Source: Nostoc sp. ATCC 53789
Lineage (GTDB): Bacteria > Cyanobacteriota > Cyanobacteriia > Cyanobacteriales > Nostocaceae
Length of the DNA stretch: 64,000 bases
Assembly: GCF_009873495.1 (NCBI RefSeq)
Contig: NZ_CP046704.1
Span: forward strand, 273,073-337,072
Direction: 5' to 3'
The notes under the pieces are model-generated. The model was given only the letters and a program-made list of their open reading frames with translations, did no database searches and had not been told where the DNA came from. Position 1 is the first letter of the stretch. Every line of letters begins with the position of its first letter. Positions 7,407 through 17,422 of this stretch are shown here, in pieces. Both the position numbers and the translations under genes were made by a program.

Positions 7407-9950
7407 TTAGTTGCCAACAAGAATAAAGCCAGCCCAGTAATAGGGATGGAAGTATTTTTCACTAGACAACAAACTCAGTTTTGCAAGTCTTAGTGCTTCT
7501 GGTAAGGCAAGTCCATTTTTCAATCCTTTGTAGAACTCCTCCATCAATAGGGCAGTAGAATCAGCATCAACTAGCCACAAACTAGCTAATGTACTGCGTG
7601 CTCCGGCTTGTACAGCTATTCCAGCAATTCCAAGGGCAGAGCGTTTATCGCCCTTTGCAGTTTGACAAGCACTTAAAACAAGTAAATTAATTGTCTCGCC
7701 TTCATTTTTGAGCAAAAATTTCAAATCTTTGATATGTAAAGGTTTGTCCCAAGTCAAGACAAAGGTTTGTTCAGGATCAGAACTGAATTGAGCATGAGTA
7801 CTCAAATGAATTAAAGAAAATGAATTTTTTTCAATTTTTTGTTGAAAGCTGTGACTAGTAAAATCACTATCAATTAAAGTTAAAATGGAAGCGGTACTTT
7901 TTTTGATATTTTCGATTTCTGCTTTAACTTCTGGCAAAACTGGTAAATTTTTAGGAACTGAGGGATCGTTAAGACTAGGACTAGGTTGAGAAATACCGCC
8001 AATTAAAATGTTAGAAATTTTAAACTTAGCCGAATTATTCTGCAATTGTTGAGAACTTGAAGCTGTGATAATGCTATATGAATCAGTCAAATATTTTTTT
8101 CCATCATGTAACATATCGATAGGTAAATTCTGAAAATAGCTATCTAGAACAAATCCTAAACTTCCTGAATTAGGAAGATACTGCTTAATGGGAGAAAACA
8201 AGAGATTATAAATAGTTTGAGAATAGATAAAATAGTTAACACTTTCAGTTCTAATAAATTGCTTTTGTTGAACAATTTTAAGTAAATTATCAATTGGATC
8301 AGCTATTTGCTTTAACTCTACCGTATGTCTATAGAAATTTTTTGGTGTTCTAACAACTACTTCTACTTGCTTTCTCAATTTAATTAAATAAATAATTGGA
8401 AATAATTCTTTTGGGCTTTGTTCATTACTTGAAGAAGATAAATTCAATCTACCACATTGTAAAAAGTTTTCTATTTCAGCGAGTTTTAGCTTCTCTTGAA
8501 TTTCAACTGCTCTTTTTGACTTTACCTCATCTTGGGAAAATAATAACTCCATATATTCATGGTAAATAGGTTCAACTTTATCCTTAAAATTAAACTGAAT
8601 TTCAGGGTTTACCCCTAGAAGATTACCTCGAACTTGCTCAAGACTGTTAATAGCAGATTCATATACTTTATTAGCTTTATTAACTTTTCTTAGGACTCGA
8701 TATAAACGTCCTAATTGCCATTGCCACTCGTAAGCAATATCCCAAGCTTGTACTGATTGAGCTAGTCCCATAGCTTTTTCAAAATATTGTGTTGCTTCAA
8801 GTGTTTTACCTAAAGAGTAGTAGATGGTAGCAATCGTTCCTAATGCATAAGACTCGGCTCGGTTATTATTCAGCTTTTGGGCTAAAGTATTAGCTTTATT
8901 CGCTAATTTTAATGAAATTGATAATGGGTTATCTTTTTTGGAGAAAAAAAGTTGCTTCAACTGGATATTTTGGTCAATTTGCACTAAACTCTGAGCGATA
9001 TTAAGTTGAGCATAGATAGATTCGATTGCAGGGAATGATTCAAATCTATCCAAATTATTTAATAATTTATTAAGTAATGTCTTAAGGTGTTCATTTGTAA
9101 TTGGATTTTCTAAAATTCCTATGTTCTTCCACTTTTGCATCTCTAAGATTAAACTTAACTGGTTGATTTTTGCTTGCATGGGAAGTACATTTTGTTTGCT
9201 GCTTGCTAACTCTTGATAAAAATTCAAAGCATTTTGAAATTTTGAGCTAGCTATTTTAAGTGCTTTCTGTTTAGTAAACACATCATCAGTTAGCTGATAT
9301 TTTCCTTTTGCTTGGATATAAAGGGCGCGTTCTGTATTACCTAAACTCAATAATATTTGATTATAAATATCTGATTCTTTTGACTCTATAGTTTTAGCTA
9401 TTGCCATAGCATTGAATAATATAATCGAAGATGCTTCTGGATTACCAATCAGCCGCAGCACATCACCTAGATTGCGGAGTCCAATAACTCTTACTCTTGA
9501 AAAATCCTGTTTTTCTAAAGTAAACTTTAACTTTTCTAGATAAGCTTGTTGAGAAATTTCTTGTAATTCAATCGGGCTAGAGCAAATCCAATCCTCTAGT
9601 TCTAGAGTCTTGCTTAGGGTTTGACAAGCACTAAGATATGAACCACTGGCTTGTAGTGCTAAACTTTGATTAATTAAACTACCAGTAATACCATCAGAAT
9701 CTTTTAATTTATAATAAATATTGTAAGCTCCTTGCCATGTTTGTAGTGCGGCTTGAGGCTGTCCTTTATTTAACTCTTCAAATCCTTGTTGATTGAGAAG
9801 TTGTGCTTGAGACTGTTCTAAAATTGTAGAAGTCTGGGATTTTGCTTTGACTTGGCATAAAACTATCACTACCGTTAAACATAGTCCTAATATTAGATAC
9901 TTTAAAGCAGTCGGTAATTGATAGAAAAATAAAATCCGTTTTCTTGCCAT
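7407..9950 (-). CDS. CHAT-domain caspase-like protease with TPR repeats, exported or membrane-anchored
   Basis: 847 residues. An N-terminal hydrophobic segment (YLILGLCLTVVIVLCQVKAKS, about 18-38) indicates export or anchoring. TPR-type helices cover roughly residues 50-470 (for example ESYALGTIATIYYSLGKTLEATQYF). The C-terminal CHAT domain carries the catalytic pair: His in LIHLSTHAQF near 718 and Cys in LVLSACQTAKGD near 758. It ends with the usual GIAGIAVQAGARSTLASLW and the terminal YYWAGFILVGN. Its start lies 49 bases inside the 3' end of the TpsB gene, so it is the third gene of a TpsA-TpsB-CHAT operon. CHAT proteins are caspase-like peptidases in known conflict and maturation systems. 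A role in cleaving the TpsA partner outside the inner membrane is inference. Confidence 0.9.
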   Translation of the reverse strand: MARKRILFFYQLPTALKYLILGLCLTVVIVLCQVKAKSQTSTILEQSQAQLLNQQGFEELNKGQPQAALQTWQGAYNIYYKLKDSDGITGSLINQSLALQASGSYLSACQTLSKTLELEDWICSSPIELQEISQQAYLEKLKFTLEKQDFSRVRVIGLRNLGDVLRLIGNPEASSIILFNAMAIAKTIESKESDIYNQILLSLGNTERALYIQAKGKYQLTDDVFTKQKALKIASSKFQNALNFYQELASSKQNVLPMQAKINQLSLILEMQKWKNIGILENPITNEHLKTLLNKLLNNLDRFESFPAIESIYAQLNIAQSLVQIDQNIQLKQLFFSKKDNPLSISLKLANKANTLAQKLNNNRAESYALGTIATIYYSLGKTLEATQYFEKAMGLAQSVQAWDIAYEWQWQLGRLYRVLRKVNKANKVYESAINSLEQVRGNLLGVNPEIQFNFKDKVEPIYHEYMELLFSQDEVKSKRAVEIQEKLKLAEIENFLQCGRLNLSSSSNEQSPKELFPIIYLIKLRKQVEVVVRTPKNFYRHTVELKQIADPIDNLLKIVQQKQFIRTESVNYFIYSQTIYNLLFSPIKQYLPNSGSLGFVLDSYFQNLPIDMLHDGKKYLTDSYSIITASSSQQLQNNSAKFKISNILIGGISQPSPSLNDPSVPKNLPVLPEVKAEIENIKKSTASILTLIDSDFTSHSFQQKIEKNSFSLIHLSTHAQFSSDPEQTFVLTWDKPLHIKDLKFLLKNEGETINLLVLSACQTAKGDKRSALGIAGIAVQAGARSTLASLWLVDADSTALLMEEFYKGLKNGLALPEALRLAKLSLLSSEKYFHPYYWAGFILVGN

Positions 9951-11653
9951 GTTTCTAAATTTGAGTTAGTGTCAGCAGGTATCAAAGGAACACCCCAATC
10001 AAGACGAGCATTAAGGCGATCTTCTAACTGGTACTGTATACCAAGCCCTATAGATGCCAGTGTTCCTGTAAATACTGTTATCCCAGTATCTTTAGCAGTA
10101 GTATTATTCCAGGAAATTCCCACATCAAAAAAGGGAATGATCTGTAATTGTTCAGTGTCTGTTATCCAAGCGGGAACACGTGCTTCAATTGATAGTAAAG
10201 CTCCGTTATCAGACAAAAATGTATCCTGTCTGTAACCTCTGACCGAATTTATACCACCATTAGCAAATTGTTCTAATGGCACAAGAGGGCGAGAAGCTAG
10301 TTGAATATCTGCTCTAACAAGCAAGGATGTACCGTTTGCTGCTAAACGCTGTAGCCATGAAGTCTGTCCTCGCCAAGAGAAGAAGCGACTGTCAGGAGCG
10401 AAATCGTTAACTGTGGCATCAATTGCACCAACTCCAAAATTGAACTGGGAGCGTGCCAATAATGCTCCTTGTCTTGTGCGTTGTGTCCACTCTTGAAAAA
10501 ATCTAAGAGCGGAAATTCGCGTTCGCCCTTTAGAATCTGCGCCAGCACTTAAAGGAAAAGGAGTGTTGAGTAATGATGAATCGCTCTCTAGTCGGGAAGC
10601 TGTCAATCCTAAAGCAAATTCTTGAGTTGAATTAGAGCTAGCTTGTCGTAGTATTGGCTGACGCAAAGTCAGTTCATAAGCGCGAGCATCAGAAAGAATA
10701 TCTAGCCTGCTAAAAGGACGCTCAATAACATTGGCAGAAGAATTTGCATAAAAAAACTGCACAGTCCCGTTTTGGGAATTGAGAGGAATAGAATAATCAG
10801 CTGTTAAAGTATTACTGCCGTCAGTGTTTCTATATCCCAGACTCAACCGATCTCCTAGCCCGAAGAGGTTAGCATTGCTTAACTCAACTCGTCTCTGAAA
10901 ACTGCCAATGGCAGGTGAACGAGAGTTATCTAAGAAAGCTTCAATTCTAAAGGGTTGACGTGCTTTGACTGTAACGTTTAAAACAGAAGTACTTGATTGA
11001 GAGCCTTTATCTATAACCGAAGAAATTTTCTCAATCAAAGGATCTGTTTGCAGTAGTTGTAAAGCTGTCAGCAAATGTTTGCTATTAAATACTTCAGTCG
11101 TGTTTGTGCGTAAGCGTTCACGAATATAATTTTGTAATCGTGCGCTACCCATAATATTGATTTTCTCTAACTTGCCTTCAACAATTTGTATAGTTACGAC
11201 TCCTCCACTGGATGTAATGGCTTGATTTTCTTTAACAGGAAAGAAGGCCCCTGAAGTTAGATATCCTTGTTCAGTATATAGCCTCGTGACTGCTGTACGA
11301 GCTTCAAGCAATTCTGAAAATGTAATTTCTCTGCCTGTGTAAGAAGCAACTATTGATTCTAGTTGTTGAGTTGATAAGACAGTATTGCCTTTGAATATGA
11401 ACCTTTCAACTTTGATTTTTTCTCGATTTATTTTGGGAATTTCAGGCGTAGGCACTGAAACAGGAGGTATTTGCTCTTCTTCTCTTCTTTCTATTGGAGA
11501 AGGAACTTGTGGACTCTGAGGAATTGTTGGTATTTGCTGTGTAAAAAGTCTTGGAGGTACTGTTTTTGCTAAGAGCGGGTTAGTTGTTGATATCGGAATT
11601 ACCCAAAGAAAAGTTGCTCCTAACACATCTAAGTATCGATATTTAGACAACAT
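9902..11653 (-). CDS. TpsB outer-membrane transporter of two-partner secretion (ShlB/FhaC/HecB family)
   Basis: 583 residues. A signal-like N-terminus (LGATFLWVIPISTTNPLLA) is followed by a Pro-rich linker (about 40-75). A POTRA domain follows (KVERFIFKGNTVLSTQQLES... to about 180), then a 16-strand-type barrel. The VRGY box characteristic of FhaC-like transporters is present (GGINSVRGYRQDTF), and the protein ends in an aromatic-rich beta strand (GFYFSINYRLL). It overlaps the CHAT gene by 49 bases and follows TpsA by about 235 bases on the same strand. The clear partner is the TpsA at 11889-14426. It should recognise that protein's N-terminal TPS domain and thread it through the outer membrane. 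Confidence 0.92.
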   Translation of the reverse strand: MLSKYRYLDVLGATFLWVIPISTTNPLLAKTVPPRLFTQQIPTIPQSPQVPSPIERREEEQIPPVSVPTPEIPKINREKIKVERFIFKGNTVLSTQQLESIVASYTGREITFSELLEARTAVTRLYTEQGYLTSGAFFPVKENQAITSSGGVVTIQIVEGKLEKINIMGSARLQNYIRERLRTNTTEVFNSKHLLTALQLLQTDPLIEKISSVIDKGSQSSTSVLNVTVKARQPFRIEAFLDNSRSPAIGSFQRRVELSNANLFGLGDRLSLGYRNTDGSNTLTADYSIPLNSQNGTVQFFYANSSANVIERPFSRLDILSDARAYELTLRQPILRQASSNSTQEFALGLTASRLESDSSLLNTPFPLSAGADSKGRTRISALRFFQEWTQRTRQGALLARSQFNFGVGAIDATVNDFAPDSRFFSWRGQTSWLQRLAANGTSLLVRADIQLASRPLVPLEQFANGGINSVRGYRQDTFLSDNGALLSIEARVPAWITDTEQLQIIPFFDVGISWNNTTAKDTGITVFTGTLASIGLGIQYQLEDRLNARLDWGVPLIPADTNSNLETWQENGFYFSINYRLL

Positions 11654-11888
11654 AGCATTTTCTTAACATAGAAGCAAATTTTTAAACTTTTTCATTCTCT
11701 AATAAAAGCAGCTAATAGATGAAAAAAAATATTTACAGCCCTCTCGTTTCTCGTTTGCCTTGATAGTAATTGCAAGGACTGGCTTGCTAGCCTTGAGAAG
11801 GCTTCGCTACATTCGCAATAAAATTAGGTAATTAATTATGTGTAGCTACATATATCTGCTGTTTTATTCCAATTGTCTTTGTATTATT

Positions 11889-14426
11889 CTATTTATATTT
11901 TTTAGAATTATGACAAGGTGAATCTGATAAAGAACCATAAGCAATCACTTCTTTTGGTTTAGTTGTAAAACTTACTGTACCATTTCCATTGTCTTTCCAT
12001 CCTTGTGCTTCTATATATTCTTGATCTACTTCGATCTGTATTGGCTGTTGTGATTGTTTCGTGGAAATAGGTTGTCGCTCATCTCTCCAGCCATAATTGC
12101 TGTTGAGAGGATCGCTTGGGCTTTGTGGAATACCCCCAGATCCTCTGTCTACAAACTCATTAGGTGCTTTACCCGATCGCGTAGCGCAAACCTGAGCAAC
12201 TGTAGGAATATTAATTACTGGTGGAACGAAGGCTGCTTTAATAAAATCAAATTGCAAGGTATTTATTTGAACTATACCGTCAATTCCTCTGTCTGAAGTA
12301 GCTGTAATTTTACTATCAAAAGAAGGGAAGATTCCTTGAGTATTGATAGTGACATTACCACCACGCCCCTCAAAGGCATTTGCTGTAATTTTGCTATTCT
12401 CTAAGAGAAGCAATAGTTCAGTATTAATATTAATGTTCCCACCGTTTCCCTTACTTTCTTGCTGTCCAGCAGATGTAGAGATATTGCTATTGCGTAATAG
12501 AACATTGTTCGCATTGAAGATAATGTTACCTCCCTCACCTATGGAAGTGGTTGCGGTAACGCCTCCATTGTTTGTGATGTTAATGTCTTTAGCTGTAATT
12601 TCAAGAATTCCTGCATTGCCTGAGCCATTATTTCTAACACTCACTTGAGCATTGGTATCAATATTCACTAGTTCAGCATTAATAATTAATTTGCCTCCAT
12701 CTCCAGTAGGGATAATAGGCACTCTATTAAATCTAATCCTCAAACTATTATCTAAAATAGTTCCTGATGAATCTATAAAACTAGGAAGTTTGGAATTTGA
12801 ATCTACTCCTGAAATATCTACTGAGCCAGAAGCGTTAATATTAATATTCCCAGCATTTCCAAACGATACAGTACTTGTAGAGATACCCGCACCATCTCTG
12901 ATTATTAGCTTTGAGGTATTAATTTCCAAATTTCCAGCATTCCCACTACCAAAAGTAGCAGCATTAATTGTACTAGGTCCAATAATAGGCGACCTACCTA
13001 TAATATTTATGGTATTATTCGCGTTTATTAAAACATTACCTCCTTTCCCACTATTAAAAGTTGTAGCTCCTAAACTGCTTCCATTCTGGAGTGTAATATT
13101 TTGTGTACTTAATTTTAAATTTCCAGTATTACCAAAAGAACTAGAAGCTGTAGTTATATTACCCCCATCTTCTAATATCAAATTTTTGATTACTCCAGTA
13201 ATATTTCCACTATCTCCATAATTAAGATAACTGAAACTATTAATAGCACCATATCCAAATTGATTAACAGAAGATGGAGTAGAGCCAGTAATTTTTAAAT
13301 AATCATTGGCATTTATTATTATTTCACCACCAGGAGCATTACTAAAAGTAGTAGTAGCTATCTGCGCTCCACCAATAGTTATTTTATTTGAATTAAGTTC
13401 AATATTTTCTCCAGGCGTATTTCCAAAGTTGCTAGTATAGATACCACTAATACCAAATTCTGATGCATCTTTAACTTCCAAAAAATCAGATTTAATACTA
13501 ATTTCTCCATTTTGCTTAAATCCCTGATTTTGGCTCATAATTAGCGCACCATTTAATACTTTTACATTATTTCCATGTATATTAATAGTGTTTCCTTTAC
13601 CTTCTGTACTATTAACATAAACTAAAGCATTTTTTAAAAAACTTATACCTCTAAAAATTATTTTATTTCCGTAATTTAAGAATAACCTGTTACTTTCGGC
13701 CTTAATATTAACTTCTCCTTGCTCTATACCTGCTAAATCAATTCTTCCATTTTTGTTACTAAGGACTCCTCCATCCAATAATATTTTTCCTCCTATTAAA
13801 GCTAAGGTATTACCAGGTTTTACTTGTAAACCCGTAGAAATTATACTTGCATCTATAGGGGATCTCAAGATAGAGTTCTGAATGGGAAAACCATTACCTT
13901 GTACATTAATTTCTCCAGAGGTATCATAAAACTGCAATCCAACAGGTACATTTAATGTTAACAAAGGAGAATGTTGAGTTTCCGTAGCACTAAATTCTAT
14001 ACCATCAGTAAATTTAATACTATTTGCTGTAGTTGCCAAAAAAGAACCACCAACGTCTAATCGCGCATTTGCTCCAAAAGTGATTCCACTTGGATTCATC
14101 AGATATAAGTTAGCTGTTCCATTGGACTTTATCAGTCCATCAATATTAGAAATAGATCCACCAGTAACTCTAGTAATAATATTTTGAATATTTAAAGGAT
14201 TATTAAATATAGCTGTGTTATCGATAGGTATCGAAAAGTATTGAAAACTATGGAAAAGGTTGTTCCCTACCTGAGTGCCCTCTTCAATAATTCGATTATT
14301 TCCTTCTATTCTAATATCAGTGTTATTAGGTAAAGTAATATCTGGAGTAATTTGAGCTTCAGAAGGAAAGATGGCTGCAAAAGAAATAAAAACTGTAATT
14401 ACAAGCGTATTGATTATAGTCTGCAT
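11889..14426 (-). CDS. TpsA filamentous-haemagglutinin-type secreted protein
   Basis: The frame is open from 14534, but the signal peptide MQTIINTLVITVFISFAAIF begins at the ATG at 14426, giving 845 residues. The upstream 36 codons fall within a dispersed repeat. The TPS domain follows immediately: NLFHSFQYFSIP, FNNPLNIQNIITRVTGGS, SNIDGLIKSNG and NPSGITFGANARL, the NPSG and FG boxes that TpsB recognises. A long beta-helix with repeated GGNI/GNAGNL turns follows (residues ~250-740). The C-terminus has a short Cys-containing segment (VAQVCATRSGK) and a glutamine-rich tail. It is the first gene of the TpsA-TpsB-CHAT operon. It likely acts as an exported adhesin or effector. Confidence 0.92.
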   Translation of the reverse strand: MQTIINTLVITVFISFAAIFPSEAQITPDITLPNNTDIRIEGNNRIIEEGTQVGNNLFHSFQYFSIPIDNTAIFNNPLNIQNIITRVTGGSISNIDGLIKSNGTANLYLMNPSGITFGANARLDVGGSFLATTANSIKFTDGIEFSATETQHSPLLTLNVPVGLQFYDTSGEINVQGNGFPIQNSILRSPIDASIISTGLQVKPGNTLALIGGKILLDGGVLSNKNGRIDLAGIEQGEVNIKAESNRLFLNYGNKIIFRGISFLKNALVYVNSTEGKGNTINIHGNNVKVLNGALIMSQNQGFKQNGEISIKSDFLEVKDASEFGISGIYTSNFGNTPGENIELNSNKITIGGAQIATTTFSNAPGGEIIINANDYLKITGSTPSSVNQFGYGAINSFSYLNYGDSGNITGVIKNLILEDGGNITTASSSFGNTGNLKLSTQNITLQNGSSLGATTFNSGKGGNVLINANNTINIIGRSPIIGPSTINAATFGSGNAGNLEINTSKLIIRDGAGISTSTVSFGNAGNININASGSVDISGVDSNSKLPSFIDSSGTILDNSLRIRFNRVPIIPTGDGGKLIINAELVNIDTNAQVSVRNNGSGNAGILEITAKDINITNNGGVTATTSIGEGGNIIFNANNVLLRNSNISTSAGQQESKGNGGNININTELLLLLENSKITANAFEGRGGNVTINTQGIFPSFDSKITATSDRGIDGIVQINTLQFDFIKAAFVPPVINIPTVAQVCATRSGKAPNEFVDRGSGGIPQSPSDPLNSNYGWRDERQPISTKQSQQPIQIEVDQEYIEAQGWKDNGNGTVSFTTKPKEVIAYGSLSDSPCHNSKKYK

Positions 14427-14492
14427 TTTTTTAATTAAAGATGCAAGTTTTGATTGATAGACAAAAGTAGCTCTTAGATCAGTATTAGAGAT

Positions 14493-14534
14493 CAGGGCAA
14501 ACGCATCTAAAGTATAAGAATCCTTTAATAGCAA
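14493..14534 (+). repeat. 42-bp dispersed repeat, copy 1
   Basis: This 42-base segment matches 25931-25972 at 40 of 42 positions. The 30 bases from 14505 (ATCTAAAGTATAAGAATCCT and on) are identical in both. Here it lies 67-108 bases upstream of the TpsA start, pointing away from that gene. The rest of the gene-free stretch 14427-14841 holds another repeat-like segment (GCAAGGGTTTC occurs at about 14531 and 14588) and nothing I can call a gene. Confidence 0.7.
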
Positions 14535-14841
14535 GGGTTTCTGCGTTTTTGAATTTAGCTTATTTTTCCGTCAATATCCTTATCCAGCAAGGGTTTCAGA
14601 AATCCCGTGCGTTCGCCCTGTATTAGAGATAGGAAATATTATTAAATTTATTCATGAATAAACTTTGAAGAACTTCTGCTTAAAGATTCAATGAGGTTAA
14701 AGTGATAGCTAAGTAGGTAGATACAAATAAACCTAACTATGTAAGAAAATGTAAAAAGCTCAAAACCTTTATGATTGCTTCACTCTTGTAATGACATAGT
14801 TATAAATTTTCTTGCCTACCTACTTGTTTTATTTAAAGATG

Positions 14842-15534
14842 TTATGCTGCTTCTATCGTGTCAGTATCTTTAAGGACATAATCAATTACTTTAAATACTG
14901 CCTGAACTTTACGGGTGCGCCATTCATCAACTAACTTTTGCACTTGCCTCGCAGTCATTCGTCGCATCATTGCTTCATAAAGGTAGGCAGCATGACCTGT
15001 TTCATCTTTAGCGATGCTTAACATGCCCAACTTTAAGTTATGAGTGGCACGCTCATCATCAGGCAATACGTTCGCCATTCGCATATAGTCTTTACCAGCA
15101 TCCAACTCCATAATATAGGTACTGGCCATAAAGATATCCCAGTCAATCACGGCAGGGCTAAGTTGTTCTTTGCTATAGCCTTCATAGTATGCGGCAAAGA
15201 GAGGACTACGCCCTTGTCTTGATTGACTTTTAGGTGGAGTTTCAGGCTCTGAATTTATGGAATTTTTATCTATTTGCTTTAACGCATGAGCAAAAATTTG
15301 GCTATGTTTAGTTTCATCCAACGCGTGTTGTTTTAATTTTTCTGCGAGCCATGTATCGCCTTCATTAGCTGCACGCTCACTAAGTGCAGACAGAAATCCA
15401 ACGGAACCAGCCTCTGATAGATGTAAACCCTTAAGTACAATAGGGCGAGTTTTAGAGTCACGGATTTGAGAAGCAGTATAGTAAGCAACAGCTCCTGAGC
15501 TTGCTAGATGCATGAGATAAGTCAAAAAATTCAT
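14842..15534 (-). CDS. ferritin-like diiron-type protein
   Basis: 230 residues, probably all-helical. Carboxylate/His metal motifs recur: LSEAGSVGF near 40, ALDETKHSQIF near 70 (E-x-x-H), STYIMELDAG near 137, and AKDETGHAAYLYE near 176 (second E-x-x-H). This pattern of two E-x-x-H pairs matches ferritin-like / MiaE-type diiron carboxylate proteins. An insert around 85-110 (SEPETPPKSQSRQGR) is a flexible loop. The gene is alone on minus with more than 400 bases on each side to the next confident gene. It could oxidise a substrate or buffer iron; the substrate is not visible from sequence. Confidence 0.75.
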   Translation of the reverse strand: MNFLTYLMHLASSGAVAYYTASQIRDSKTRPIVLKGLHLSEAGSVGFLSALSERAANEGDTWLAEKLKQHALDETKHSQIFAHALKQIDKNSINSEPETPPKSQSRQGRSPLFAAYYEGYSKEQLSPAVIDWDIFMASTYIMELDAGKDYMRMANVLPDDERATHNLKLGMLSIAKDETGHAAYLYEAMMRRMTARQVQKLVDEWRTRKVQAVFKVIDYVLKDTDTIEAA

Positions 15535-16251
15535 AAGGTATTTATGCTAGGTTTTGTAAGCTACATTTCTTATGGTAGTACTCGAAATACATTTTAAAAG
15601 CCTTTTAGAACGACTTTTCTCATGCTAATGGTGATAGCAAAAATTATCTCAATTTTTAACTTGGGCATCTGTTGCATCTTCTAGTAAGTTATCTAGATTA
15701 ATTTAAATCAGTTTTTATACTATGTTGCTAGTTACTGATAATTACAGTTTTTTACATTAAACCTTTCTTTTAAGATTGCTAATTTAAGACTATTTTTACA
15801 AGTTAAAATCATGATTTTAATCTTGAATTTAAGCAAATAACATTTATATGCTTGATATTAGATGGTTAAAAACTAAAAAAACTTTGAGATTGCGATCGCG
15901 CTTTAAGAGTTCAATAAATACTATGCAGATCCAAAGGGAGGAGCTAGCAGCAAAGTAGAAGACCGCGTTTGCCTCTTTGTCTCAATGAGATTTTGGCTAC
16001 TATCAAGTCCTTTGGCTACATAAAAACTCTCCTTTACTACTAAAGAATGATAAAAGCCAGGGTAATTTTGTGCTTTGGACTCATTTTAGCCTGATAAAAA
16101 AGGGTTAATAGTTTCGCTTTGGAGGAGCATTAAAAAATTTGCCTGTGTTTGCAGGTGGATAGGCGAAACGTTCTACCTCCGGTTCTTGTTTCAGCAACCC
16201 TAAATTTATGTATAGGGTTTCTCGCGCTAGCGAACCATCCCCTCTCCGCCT
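15535..16251. other. gene-free stretch
   Basis: About 700 AT-rich bases with one HIP1-like site near 15894 and a short hairpin around 16198-16219 (CCCTA / TAGGG). A purine-rich GGAGGAG near 16121 precedes no convincing start. No gene or RNA could be recognised. Confidence 0.5.
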
Positions 16252-16554
16252 GTGCTTCTTGTTGATCAAAACTTTACTATTAGTATTAGACGGTTAATGT
16301 TGCATTTACTTCTGACTTTTCTTGGTATCATCGTTTATCTAGCATTGGCAAGGTGTTTATTTAGCCAATGGTTATTTTTCTTGAAGAGTGATAGAGAAAT
16401 GAGTCGAGAACAGCGCTTTTTGTCTAGGATAATTTTAGTCTTAATCACTATTTTCTAGTACCTTATAGTACTATGTGCTTATCTAAAATTACTGAAGTTT
16501 TATCGCAAATATAACAAAGAAATAAATTTATTGAGAAATCAAACAGATATCTAA
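16252..16554 (+). pseudogene. small membrane protein broken by an in-frame amber codon
   Basis: The first 68 codons encode a hydrophobic helix (MLHLLLTFLGIIVYLALARC), then KSDREMSREQRFLSRIILVLITIF and a TAG at 16456-16458. The same frame continues without further stops to a TAA at 16554 and encodes YLIVLCAYLKLLKFYRKYNK, which reads as a natural second hydrophobic helix with a basic tail. From memory, small Nostocales membrane proteins of this kind carry a Trp after the IF, so a TGG-to-TAG change would explain the break. The family has no known function. Real starts could be at the internal Met before LHLLLT. The continuation is seen directly; the ancestral Trp is inference. Confidence 0.55.
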
Positions 16555-16593
16555 TCGCAAATCTAGTTTAACGTGTAAATTGATACTTAAATA

Positions 16594-17313
16594 TTATTCT
16601 TCATCATCTTCATCCTCATAATCATCATTACCATGTTCTTCGTACCACTTTTTCTCTTCAGCTAAGGTCATTTCTCTCTCAATCATTTTTCTTTCTAGGG
16701 CTTCCCTTTCAAGCTTTTCCGCCTCAAGCTTTTTTCTTGAAAGTATTTCTCTTTCTATTCTTTCTCTATCTCTGGTTTCTCTTACTATCCTGTCTCTCTC
16801 AAGTTGAATTAAGCGCCGCTCTACTCGCTTACAGTATAAATCCAAAGCTTTACCTGTGGCTGCTCCGTTAATTGCACCACCAGCTAAAAATATTATTACA
16901 GTTTTCCAGCCTTGAATGAAATTACCGCTCCACTCTAAACTACCCTCATTGAGCCACACCAGTAGGAAGTAGACGAGAATTCCAATAACAGTATTGATCA
17001 GTGCAAAGACTCTTGGTGTCATCTCGGATTGACGGAGTATCAGCCATTGCGCTAGGGTGAGAATCAAACTAAAGATTACCGCAGCAATTCCTGAGAGAAT
17101 CACATTACCTGGGAAAGTGAATGGATTTATTGTCAAGTTAATGATTAGTGGCACAATAACCAGAGCCGAGAGGAAAAAGCTGATAAATAAGCTAGCACTA
17201 ATCGCAATAAACCAGTAACGACCGAGATAACCCAGGCGAAATTCTAACAACGACTCTTGTACTCCAAACAAAGTCATCCAAAATGCAATACCTGCTGTCA
17301 AATAATCAAGCAT
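16594..17313 (-). CDS. membrane protein with long charged coiled-coil tail
   Basis: 239 residues. Four to five hydrophobic helices occupy residues ~5-155 (YWFIAISASLFISFFLSALV, NVILSGIAAVIFSLILTLAQ, VFALINTVIGILVYFLLVWL, KTVIIFLAGGAINGAATGKA). Residues ~160-225 form an almost uninterrupted Arg/Glu-rich helix (RDRERIEREILSRKKLEAEK) with heptad-like spacing. The protein ends in an acidic tail (NDDYEDEDDEE). No known domain is recognised. The architecture suggests a membrane-anchored scaffold or coiled-coil partner. The gene is isolated, with repeats on its 5' side. Confidence 0.7.
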   Translation of the reverse strand: MLDYLTAGIAFWMTLFGVQESLLEFRLGYLGRYWFIAISASLFISFFLSALVIVPLIINLTINPFTFPGNVILSGIAAVIFSLILTLAQWLILRQSEMTPRVFALINTVIGILVYFLLVWLNEGSLEWSGNFIQGWKTVIIFLAGGAINGAATGKALDLYCKRVERRLIQLERDRIVRETRDRERIEREILSRKKLEAEKLEREALERKMIEREMTLAEEKKWYEEHGNDDYEDEDDEE

Positions 17314-17388
17314 TAGCCCTTGTTTTACTCGTATGTTAAAGAGGGTATTTCTAGAATAAGCTGAAATTGAATTCAGTTGGCAGAAGTT

Positions 17389-17422
17389 AGAAGTCAGAAT
17401 TGAATTCAGGTTCCTGACTTCT
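17389..17422. repeat. short inverted repeat
   Basis: AGAAGTCAG (17389-17397) and CTGACTTCT (17414-17422) are perfect 9-bp inverted arms with a 16-base loop. They lie between two divergently oriented genes. It is probably one of the small dispersed palindromes of Nostocales rather than a terminator. Confidence 0.5.

Noticed and set aside
12343..13221. Long plus-strand open frames over the TpsA gene
   Set aside because: They lie antisense to the well-supported beta-helix gene and only reflect its repeat composition.
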